A model generated the notes under the pieces. That model was given only the letters and a program-made list of their open reading frames with translations, did not search any database and was not told where the DNA came from. The position numbers and the translations under genes were made by a program. A stretch of DNA of 5,303 nt from Holophagaceae bacterium. GTDB taxonomy: Bacteria > Acidobacteriota > Holophagae > Holophagales > Holophagaceae. The stretch covers positions 1-5,303 of the forward strand of contig JANXYT010000457.1 of the NCBI GenBank assembly GCA_025355915.1, written 5' to 3'. Positions 1-5,092 of the stretch are shown here, one piece after another (position 1 is the stretch's first letter; every line of letters begins with the position of its first letter).

Positions 1-249
1 CAGGGCCAGGAAAGGGTAGGCGTAGTTCACCTGCACCATGGAAAGGGCCCCGAGCCACACCACCACGCTCACGGCGTAGCAGGCCAGGCCCGCGAGGACC
101 CAGGGCTCGAGGGCCAGCCGGAACAAGGGGCCCACCGCCAGCTGCATGCCGCCGGCCGCCTGGAGGCCCTTCTTCAGGCAGATCTGCGCGGCGGCATTGA
201 GCAGCACACCCAGCACGATGAGGGGGATGGCCTTCAGGTTGGGGCTCAT
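1..249 (-). CDS. ArnE-like small membrane flippase subunit (EamA/SMR fold), C-terminus cut off by the window edge
   Basis: Only the first 83 residues are in the window; the reading frame runs off at base 1. The protein starts MSPNLKAIPLIVLGVLLNAA and shows one membrane helix at about residues 6-23 and a second at about 49-70. The first helix is followed by QICLKKGLQ and the second by VNYAYPFLAL. The lysine-rich turn after helix 1 and the AYP motif at the start of the next helix are typical of ArnE/ArnF and related EamA/SMR-fold proteins. There is no acidic residue in helix 1, where multidrug SMR pumps such as EmrE carry an essential Glu, which favours a lipid-linked sugar flippase subunit over a drug exporter. 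The known role of ArnE with ArnF is moving undecaprenyl-phosphate-L-Ara4N across the inner membrane. The start is supported by GGAGG at 254-258, four bases upstream, and by an ATGA overlap with the preceding GT9 gene. A generic EamA transporter is the alternative. Confidence 0.72.
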   Translation of the reverse strand, partial: MSPNLKAIPLIVLGVLLNAAAQICLKKGLQAAGGMQLAVGPLFRLALEPWVLAGLACYAVSVVVWLGALSMVQVNYAYPFLAL

Positions 250-1247
250 GGGGCCTCCAGCAACGCGGACAGTTCATGCCACAAGACATCATCGCCCAGA
301 TCGTTCATGCAGGGATGATCGGGGAGCGGGCACTGGAAGGCCATGCACTCCAGGCAGGAAAGGTCGTCCTTGCGGACCACCTTCACGCGAGGCCCCCAGG
401 GCCGGGAATGCTGCGGCCGGGTGGGCCCGAATACCGCCAGGGTGGGGATGCCGGCACCCCCAGCGATGTGCGCCAGACCCGAGTCCATGCCCACGAGGGC
501 CTGGGCGCCACAGATCCAGGCCGCCGAAAGCGATAGGCTGCAGCGGCCCACGAGATTCAGCGCCTGGGGTAGTTGCGCGGTCAGTTCCCCGGCGAGGCGC
601 TGGTCCTCGGCGCCGGCCCCGAGGATCACCACCTTCAGTCCCTGCGATTCCAATCGGTGCCCAAGGGCCGCGAAGCGCGGAACAGAGAGTCGCTTGGAGC
701 CACTGTTGGCGCCGGGAGCCAGCACCACGTAGGCTCCGGAAACGCCGGATTCCTGCGTTTGGGTTTCCCGTAGGCCAAAGGCCTTCTCTCGAGGCCGGAA
801 CGGCGTAAACGCCAGGGGCCCCAGATCCGCAAAGGCCCGGTTCACCACGGAGGCATAGCGTTCCACAAAATGATCATCGCGCCGATAGAAGGTGACGCTG
901 TGGGTGAGGAGGGGGCTGATGCCTCCGTCCCCGCATCCGAGGCGCAGCGGAACCCGCGCCAGCAGGCTGGCGACATGGGACCGGGCGCTCTTGGGGAATC
1001 CGATGACGGCCGCCGGGCGATGGGCCCGAAGCATCCGGGCCGCCTCCCAAACGCCGTACTCCCGGCTCGGTTCCGCGACCGTGGCCACGACGCTCGCGCT
1101 GCCTTCGAAGAGTTCCACGACGGACTCCGGTCCCCAGAACACCAGGGGCAGCCCCGCCCGTCGCAACGGTTCGATGGCCGCGTACGCCATCATGGCGTCG
1201 CCGAAAAACCGGTTCACCCGCACCCAGTAGGCACCCGTGGGGATCAT
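246..1247 (-). CDS. Glycosyltransferase family 9 protein (ADP-heptose:LPS heptosyltransferase type)
   Basis: The 333-residue protein has the two-domain GT-B layout and length usual for family 9. The N-terminal motif WVRVNRFFGDAMMAYAAIEP (residues 8-27) matches the family's R-x-x-x-x-GD-A start; Asp17 is the likely counterpart of the catalytic Asp of WaaC. The second domain opens with VVLAPGANSGSKRLS (residues 174-188), where Lys185 corresponds to the donor-phosphate-binding Lys. It continues with GMDSGLAHIAGGAGIPTLAV and FGPT (residues 253-276), the nucleotide-sugar site. Four cysteines near the end (298, 301, 306, 313; C-x2-C-x4-C-x6-C) match a cysteine cluster seen in many GT9 members. The expected role is cytoplasmic transfer of heptose or a related sugar to LPS core or another envelope glycan; the exact donor and acceptor cannot be read from sequence. 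The start has GGAGG at 1256-1260 with an 8-base spacer. ATGA overlaps at both ends suggest translational coupling with its neighbours. Confidence 0.9.
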   Translation of the reverse strand: MIPTGAYWVRVNRFFGDAMMAYAAIEPLRRAGLPLVFWGPESVVELFEGSASVVATVAEPSREYGVWEAARMLRAHRPAAVIGFPKSARSHVASLLARVPLRLGCGDGGISPLLTHSVTFYRRDDHFVERYASVVNRAFADLGPLAFTPFRPREKAFGLRETQTQESGVSGAYVVLAPGANSGSKRLSVPRFAALGHRLESQGLKVVILGAGAEDQRLAGELTAQLPQALNLVGRCSLSLSAAWICGAQALVGMDSGLAHIAGGAGIPTLAVFGPTRPQHSRPWGPRVKVVRKDDLSCLECMAFQCPLPDHPCMNDLGDDVLWHELSALLEAP

Positions 1248-3028
1248 TGGAGCCGCCTCCGAAGCAGCAGGATCTCATCGCCGCCCGTGGGCACGTCCAG
1301 CAGCACCTCGAAACGGGCGCGCAGGGCCGGTGTCATGCCCCAGGCATCCTGCTCCCACTCGTCGCGCTGGGCCACCAGACGCGCTTCCGGGTCCATCCGT
1401 TCCAGGGCCTCGGCCGTGCGCACTTCCGGCATGAGGTGGTCCGTGTAGACCATGACGCCACTGCGGATGGTCTGCCAGTAGAAGACCGGGCGGCCCTGGA
1501 TCATGGGTTGAACAGCAGCTGTCCATCGGCGGTACGACTTGGGTGGGTTCAACAGGTGAAAGCCCCAGGTGCCGCCCACCAGGTAGAGCAGGCCCAGGGA
1601 CAGCGCCGTCCCGGGGATCAGACGCGTCATGCGGCCACGGACCGCCTGGCCCAGGACGAAGGCCGTGCCGCAGCCCAGCACCAGGGCCATGAGGCGGACG
1701 GGGCCCAGGAACGGTGCAACCTGCGATTGGACCTTCGCTCCTCCGGCCCCGAGGACCAGGGCAAGCAACGCCGCGGCGGGCACGGCCAGTCCTCCCGTAA
1801 GAAGGCCACCCAGGCGCCGGGCCCGAGAAGGCGCGGTCTGTTGGAACAGGTCCGCGAGCAGCAGGGCCAGGAAGGGGTAGCCCATGAGGAGGTACTTGCC
1901 CTGCTTGCTCTGCACCACGCTCAGGAAGACGAATGGCACCAGAAAAGCCAGCAGCAGGAAGCGCTTCGCGGGATCCCCGAGGCGCCGTGGCTGCCGAAGG
2001 TGGTGGAGCGCCAGGGCAGGGAGCAGAAGCACCCAGGGAAAGAAATCGCCCAGGATGTACTCGCCGTACTTCCACCAGGGATGAATGTGGTCCCAGGCCT
2101 TGGTGGCCCGCTCGACATTCTGGAGAACGATCAGTTCATAGGCGTAGCGCCCCCCGCCCTTCAGGCCGGCCGCCACGTACCAGGGCGCGACGATCAGAAG
2201 GGTGAGACCCAGACCCGCGGCAAGGCCCGAGCGGCGGAGAACGGCGAAATCCCGCTGCCAGGCGAGGAAGGCCGCCAGCAGCAATACGGACAGCACGGGC
2301 GCCAGGGGCCCCTTGGCGAGAAACGCCAGCGCCAGCCAGAGGTAGGCCTTCAGGAACCAACGGCGAGGTTCACTCTGGGAAAAAGTTTCACCCCGGAGGC
2401 ACGAAGACACGAAGTGGAAGAATGTCTTTTTTCGTGGCTTCGTGTCTTCGTGGTAGATCTGTTCATCTTTTCCAAACGTGTTGGGATGCCTCAAGACTAG
2501 GTAACCCCCCAGCCAGCAGAGCCAACTCCAGGCCAGCAGGGCCGAGAAGAGCAGATCGATCTGGATGAACTGGCTCTGCCAAAACCATAGGGGCGTGGTG
2601 GCCAGGATCAGGGCAGCCGGCTCGGCCGTGCCCGGTTCCAGGAAGCGCGCGGCCCAGCGGCGGAAGGCCGATAGGAAGGCCACGGCGGCGAGCACCGAGG
2701 GGAGACGCAGGGCCCAGGCGGCCACGCCCTGGGTGTAGCCCAGACCACCCGTGAGCGTGTCCAGCAGCAAAGTGAAAGCCTTCATCACCCAGTAGAAGAG
2801 GATCGGCTTTTCGCTGTAGGGCACTCCGTTCAGGTAGGGCAACAGCCAGTCACCCCGCAGTCGCATTTCCTTGACGCACTCGGCGAAGTCCGGCTCGTCC
2901 GGGGCCCAGAGGTCGCGCATGGGCAGCGCGGCCAGCAGCAGAACGGCAAAGAGCAGCTCGGGCGCATGGGCCCGCAGCCAGCCCGAGAGGGAGGAGCGTG
3001 GATGCGGCTGGGGCAGGTGTCCGTTCAT
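1244..3028 (-). CDS. ArnT-like/PMT_2 family membrane glycosyltransferase (second paralogue), with in-frame repeat insertion
   Basis: This GT-C enzyme is 594 residues from the chosen start, with roughly a dozen membrane helices and a C-terminal soluble, probably periplasmic, domain. Family signatures in order: WAPDEPDFAE (Asp44/Glu45, first periplasmic loop, the catalytic acidic motif), YSEKPILFYW (around residue 72), QIDLLFSALL (Asp158), LAKGPLAPVL (Lys239), NVERATKAWDHIHPWW (around residues 304-319) and SVVQSKQGKYLLMGYPFLAL. Known relatives move a sugar from undecaprenyl phosphate to lipid A or to protein. The motifs differ enough from the neighbouring paralogue (DEP versus DEG, SEKP versus FEKP) to suggest another donor or acceptor. 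Residues 186-217 come from a 96-bp repeat element in the loop before the KGP helix. The frame stays open up to 3220, but that stretch is antisense to the small plus-strand gene and has no family similarity. The start at 3028 follows GGAGG closely (2 bases); ATG at 3037 is an alternative. Its stop overlaps the GT9 start as ATGA. Confidence 0.9.
   Translation of the reverse strand: MNGHLPQPHPRSSLSGWLRAHAPELLFAVLLLAALPMRDLWAPDEPDFAECVKEMRLRGDWLLPYLNGVPYSEKPILFYWVMKAFTLLLDTLTGGLGYTQGVAAWALRLPSVLAAVAFLSAFRRWAARFLEPGTAEPAALILATTPLWFWQSQFIQIDLLFSALLAWSWLCWLGGYLVLRHPNTFGKDEQIYHEDTKPRKKTFFHFVSSCLRGETFSQSEPRRWFLKAYLWLALAFLAKGPLAPVLSVLLLAAFLAWQRDFAVLRRSGLAAGLGLTLLIVAPWYVAAGLKGGGRYAYELIVLQNVERATKAWDHIHPWWKYGEYILGDFFPWVLLLPALALHHLRQPRRLGDPAKRFLLLAFLVPFVFLSVVQSKQGKYLLMGYPFLALLLADLFQQTAPSRARRLGGLLTGGLAVPAAALLALVLGAGGAKVQSQVAPFLGPVRLMALVLGCGTAFVLGQAVRGRMTRLIPGTALSLGLLYLVGGTWGFHLLNPPKSYRRWTAAVQPMIQGRPVFYWQTIRSGVMVYTDHLMPEVRTAEALERMDPEARLVAQRDEWEQDAWGMTPALRARFEVLLDVPTGGDEILLLRRRLQ
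2378..2473. repeat. 96-bp inverted-repeat element (CACGAAGA-type dispersed repeat) inserted in frame in a coding region
   Basis: The two ends are inverted copies: GGAAAAAG at the left and CTTTTCC at the right, followed inward by imperfectly matching bases. Inside is a perfect 15-bp inverted repeat, CACGAAGACACGAAG at 2400-2414 against its complement at 2438-2452, with a 23-base spacer. The right half is three tandem 8-mers (TTTCGTGG, CTTCGTGT, CTTCGTGG; 2430-2453). The element is visibly less GC-rich than its surroundings. Read on the minus strand it adds 32 codons with no stop, giving a peptide that contains YHEDTKPRKK and FVSSCLRGE. From memory, such peptides mark dispersed CACGAAG-type repeats that occur in many copies in environmental bacterial genomes. 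No transposase is encoded, so it would be a nonautonomous or REP-like element. The exact borders are inferred from the end symmetry. Confidence 0.75.
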
Positions 3029-3082
3029 TCCCTCCATCTTCCACTGGAAGCGCCCCTTCCGCCCATGCGTTACCATGGAGGC
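3029..3082. promoter_or_regulatory. Short divergent intergenic region with palindrome and mirrored ribosome-binding sites
   Basis: These 54 bases separate the divergent starts of the second ArnT-like gene and the small exported-peptide gene. A near-perfect palindrome, CTTCCA-C-TGGAAG, lies at 3038-3050 and could be an operator or hairpin. The sequence ATGGAGG occurs on the plus strand at 3075-3081 and its complement CCTCCAT at 3031-3037, so each gene has a GGAGG just before its start. The spacers are only 2 bases (minus gene) and 1 base (plus gene), shorter than usual, so both start choices carry some doubt. No convincing -35/-10 pair was found in either direction; the space is so short that promoters may lie inside the neighbouring genes. 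Confidence 0.35.
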
Positions 3083-3331
3083 ATGACACCCGCCCTCCTC
3101 AGCCTCCTGCTCCTGGCCGCCCCCGCCCCCATCCACGCCGATGGTGTGAAGGAGGACATCAAACAGGCTGGCAAAGAGATCGGACATGGCTTCAAGAAGG
3201 GCGGCAAGGCCGTGGGGCACGCGGCCAAGGATGGCGGCAAGGCCGTAGGTCGCGGCGCCAAGACTGCCGGCAAAGGGGTCGCCAAAGGGGCCAAGGAAGC
3301 CGGGCGCGGGGTTAAAGAGGCTGTGAAGTAG
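3083..3331 (+). CDS. Small exported Lys/Gly/Ala-rich protein made of 11-residue repeats
   Basis: The 82-residue product begins MTPALLSLLLLAAPAPIHA, a hydrophobic signal peptide with likely signal peptidase I cleavage after HA (residue 19), so the mature part would be about 63 residues in the periplasm or outside. Residues 22-76 divide cleanly into five 11-residue units with half a unit following (V22, I33, V44, V55, V66, V77 as first residues). The rough consensus is V-G-x-G/A-A-K-x-G/A-G-K-A. On an 11-residue helical pattern the Val/Ala/Gly positions fall on one face and Lys/Arg on the other. The mature chain has 16 Lys/Arg against 7 Asp/Glu and no Cys, Trp or Tyr. No specific family is recognised; similar small exported Lys/Gly-rich repeat proteins exist in other Gram-negative bacteria, function unknown. 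ATG at 3065 would add MRYHGG, giving the signal peptide a basic n-region, but has no clear ribosome-binding site. The gene is alone on this strand, between two ArnT-like genes. Confidence 0.7.
   Translation: MTPALLSLLLLAAPAPIHADGVKEDIKQAGKEIGHGFKKGGKAVGHAAKDGGKAVGRGAKTAGKGVAKGAKEAGRGVKEAVK
3146..3310 (+). repeat. Five 33-bp (11-codon) coding repeats
   Basis: The small exported protein gene is periodic at 33 bp. The units start at 3146, 3179, 3212, 3245 and 3278, with a half unit after 3311. DNA identity between neighbouring units is high in places: GGCGGCAAGGCCGT occurs at 3200-3213 and again exactly 33 bases later at 3233-3246. The outer units agree mainly at the protein level. The middle units therefore look like more recent duplicates than the flanking ones. 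Confidence 0.75.
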
Positions 3332-3339
3332 CAGTCTGG

Positions 3340-3408
3340 AGTCTGGAAGTAATGTTCGACGCGGCCTGAAGGGCCGCCACAGAAAGCAGTACCTCCTGTT
3401 TCCGGACT
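3340..3408. terminator. Nested hairpin between convergent genes, probable terminator of the small plus-strand gene
   Basis: The 87-base convergent gap (3332-3418) holds an outer stem AGTCTGGAA (3340-3348) against TTCCGGACT (3400-3408), nine pairs with one G-U. It encloses an inner GCGGCC/GGCCGC hairpin at 3361-3377 with a 5-base loop. On the plus strand the outer stem is followed by GGATCTTTTG, a short T-run at 3414-3417, as in a factor-independent terminator. On the minus strand no T-run follows, so termination of the ArnT-like transcript here is doubtful. A tandem GTCTGGA pair (3334-3340, 3341-3347) allows two registers for the left arm. The T-run is short and the outer loop long, so the call is moderate. 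Confidence 0.4.
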
Positions 3409-3418
3409 GGATCTTTTG

Positions 3419-5083
3419 CTACCGCCGCCGCGCCACCACGGCTGCCGGATTGCGCGCCACTTCTTCCCAGCGGGCCTTCTCGTCGGCTGCGAGTTCCTTC
3501 CAGTTGGCGGGTTTGGCCATCACCAGGACGGGTTTCGAGGGATCCTCGGCCTGCAATCGGTCGGCCATGGCGCCCAGGGCGGTCGGGTCCTCGTTGAACC
3601 ACCGACCCGCATCCACAAGCCGGTCGCGACCAAAGGCCAGTTCGCCCGTCCCTGCCACCACCACCACCCGAGTGCGGGCGTAGAAGGGCAGGCCCTGGAA
3701 GTAGACGCCGTAGCTGATCCACTGGGCGTTTGGGGGCATCTTCCGCACCAGCTCGGCCACGGCCTTGCCCGGCCCCGCGGCCGCCTGGGCTGCGAGTACC
3801 AGGAGCCAAAGCGCCACGCCGAAGGCCGCCATGAGGCGCGGTCCGCTCAGACCCTTCGGCCGGTGGGCCCACACACCGAGACCTGCAAACCCGGCACCGA
3901 GGGCCAGCACCCAGGCGGATCCGCCCAGATCCTCGCGGAAGATGGCCGCGGCCAGCAGGAAGATCCCCCCGAGCACCAGCAGCTCTTTCCCCATGCGCCG
4001 CAGGGCGGCGGCTTCCTCGCCCTCCCGCTCGAAGGTGCAGGCCAACGCGGCGAGGGGCACGATGGCCGGCAGGATGTAGGGCGGCAGCTTGGACCCCGAG
4101 ATGCTGAAGAAAGCCAGCGGCCAGAGGAAGGCCAGGACCGTGATTCCCACAATCCAGCGGGCCAGATGATCCTGACCCTGGGGGCCCCTGCCCTTCAGGA
4201 AGGTCCAGGTGCGCTTCAGACCGATGGTCGTGGCCGACAGCCAGGGCAGCAGGCCCACGGCGAGGACGCCCAGGAAGTAGAGCTTGTCCAGCAGCCAGTT
4301 ATTGGAGCCCTGCCGGGCGTGCTCGTGGGTGAGGAAGCGCGTGACATGTTCGTGGATGAAGAAGAACTGGGCGTGCCCCGGATTCGTTCGATTGACGGCC
4401 CAGAACCAGGGCACCACCAGGACCAGGTAGAGCAGCCATCCGAGCGGATCCAGGGCTGTGCAAACCACGGCCCGGCGCAGGTCCGCGTCCTTCCAGGCAA
4501 AGACCAGGGAGAAGAGCAGGATGCCGCCGGTGAGAATGACCTCCGCCAGTCCCTTGGTGAGCATGGCGCCTGCCAGCAACGCGAAGGTCAGCAGCGTCCA
4601 GGCCACCGCAGGCTGGCTTTCGCGGCGCCGGGCCACGGCCTCCACGAAGGCAGCGATGGCCGCGACGAGGAACGCGCTGAAGAGGGCATCGAGGGTGAGG
4701 ATTTGACCCACCAGGAAGGCCAGCAGGCCCGTGGCCGCCATAAAGGGTGCCCACAGCGGATCCCGCGCGCCCAGGCGCTTCGCCAGCCGCCAGGCGGCCC
4801 AGATCATGAGGCCCGAGGCCAGGGCCAGCGGCAGCCGAGCGGCCGCACCATTCAACCCAAAGAGCTTCATGCTGAGGGCCGACAGCCAGTACTGCAGCGG
4901 CGGTTTTTCGAAGTAGAGCACGCCGTTGAGCCGCGGCGTGAGCCAGTCCCCGCTCCCCAGCATCTCCCGGGCGATCTCCGCGTAGCGGCCTTCGTCCGGC
5001 TCCCACAAGGGGCGCACCAGCAGCGGCAGCAGCCCAAGGAAGAACCAGAGGGTGAGGAGGGTGGAGCGTTCGCGGCGCGTCAT
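3419..5083 (-). CDS. ArnT-like lipid A aminoarabinose-type transferase (GT83/PMT_2, inner membrane)
   Basis: At 554 residues this is almost exactly the length of enterobacterial ArnT. Signatures in order: PLWEPDEGRYAEIAREML with SGDW following (Asp30/Glu31, catalytic acidic motif of the first periplasmic loop), LYFEKPPLQYW (residues 56-66), LTLDALFSAF (Asp132), MLTKGLAEV (Lys177), VVPWFWAV, then FFFIHEHVTRFLTHEHARQG (residues 240-259) and SISGSKLPPYILP (residues 327-339). The HEH-RF and SKLPPY-type motifs are typical of ArnT and close relatives. The C-terminal soluble domain contains SYGVYFQGLPFYARTRV and GELAFG, also ArnT-like. The known reaction moves 4-amino-4-deoxy-L-arabinose from undecaprenyl phosphate to lipid A phosphate on the periplasmic side, lowering negative surface charge. 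The ArnA-like gene ends nine bases upstream, supporting this role and co-transcription. There is no strong ribosome-binding site, so translation may depend on re-initiation after the ArnA-like stop. The exact sugar is inferred; other pentoses or hexoses are possible. Confidence 0.88.
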   Translation of the reverse strand: MTRRERSTLLTLWFFLGLLPLLVRPLWEPDEGRYAEIAREMLGSGDWLTPRLNGVLYFEKPPLQYWLSALSMKLFGLNGAAARLPLALASGLMIWAAWRLAKRLGARDPLWAPFMAATGLLAFLVGQILTLDALFSAFLVAAIAAFVEAVARRRESQPAVAWTLLTFALLAGAMLTKGLAEVILTGGILLFSLVFAWKDADLRRAVVCTALDPLGWLLYLVLVVPWFWAVNRTNPGHAQFFFIHEHVTRFLTHEHARQGSNNWLLDKLYFLGVLAVGLLPWLSATTIGLKRTWTFLKGRGPQGQDHLARWIVGITVLAFLWPLAFFSISGSKLPPYILPAIVPLAALACTFEREGEEAAALRRMGKELLVLGGIFLLAAAIFREDLGGSAWVLALGAGFAGLGVWAHRPKGLSGPRLMAAFGVALWLLVLAAQAAAGPGKAVAELVRKMPPNAQWISYGVYFQGLPFYARTRVVVVAGTGELAFGRDRLVDAGRWFNEDPTALGAMADRLQAEDPSKPVLVMAKPANWKELAADEKARWEEVARNPAAVVARRR

Positions 5084-5092
5084 GAGCCCGGG

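Noticed and set aside
146..808. A 220-residue plus-strand open frame opposite the GT9 gene
   Set aside because: Pro/Arg-rich composition typical of an antisense shadow; the minus strand has clear GT9 motifs.
2400..2453. CRISPR-like array from the repeated CACGAAG/CTTCGTG units
   Set aside because: The units are only 8 bases, mostly contiguous and partly inverted, without spacers; they fit a palindromic repeat element.
1247..2500. A 417-residue open frame on the plus strand opposite the second ArnT-like gene
   Set aside because: The translation is Gln/Arg/Gly-rich with no domain, signal or membrane pattern, and long antisense frames are expected in GC-rich DNA. The minus frame has all the family motifs.
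2871..2899. TTGACG at 2871 as the -35 box of a promoter for the small plus-strand gene
   Set aside because: No -10-like hexamer at the right spacing, and the site is about 200 bases upstream within a coding region.
3075..3086. Three-codon leader reading ATG GAG GCA TGA whose stop overlaps the ATG of the small gene
   Set aside because: The ATG has no ribosome-binding site and the GGAGG inside it is more simply read as the binding site for the next ATG.
3029..3220. N-terminal extension of the second ArnT-like protein by 64 residues up to an ATG at 3220
   Set aside because: It would lie antisense to the small exported-peptide gene, is glycine/glutamate-rich low-complexity sequence without family similarity, and the family's usual N-terminus begins just before the first membrane helix, fitting the start at 3028 or 3037.
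3312..3872. A 186-residue minus-strand frame overlapping the end of the first ArnT-like gene
   Set aside because: Out of frame with the recognised transferase and with Gly/Arg-rich composition; no family features.
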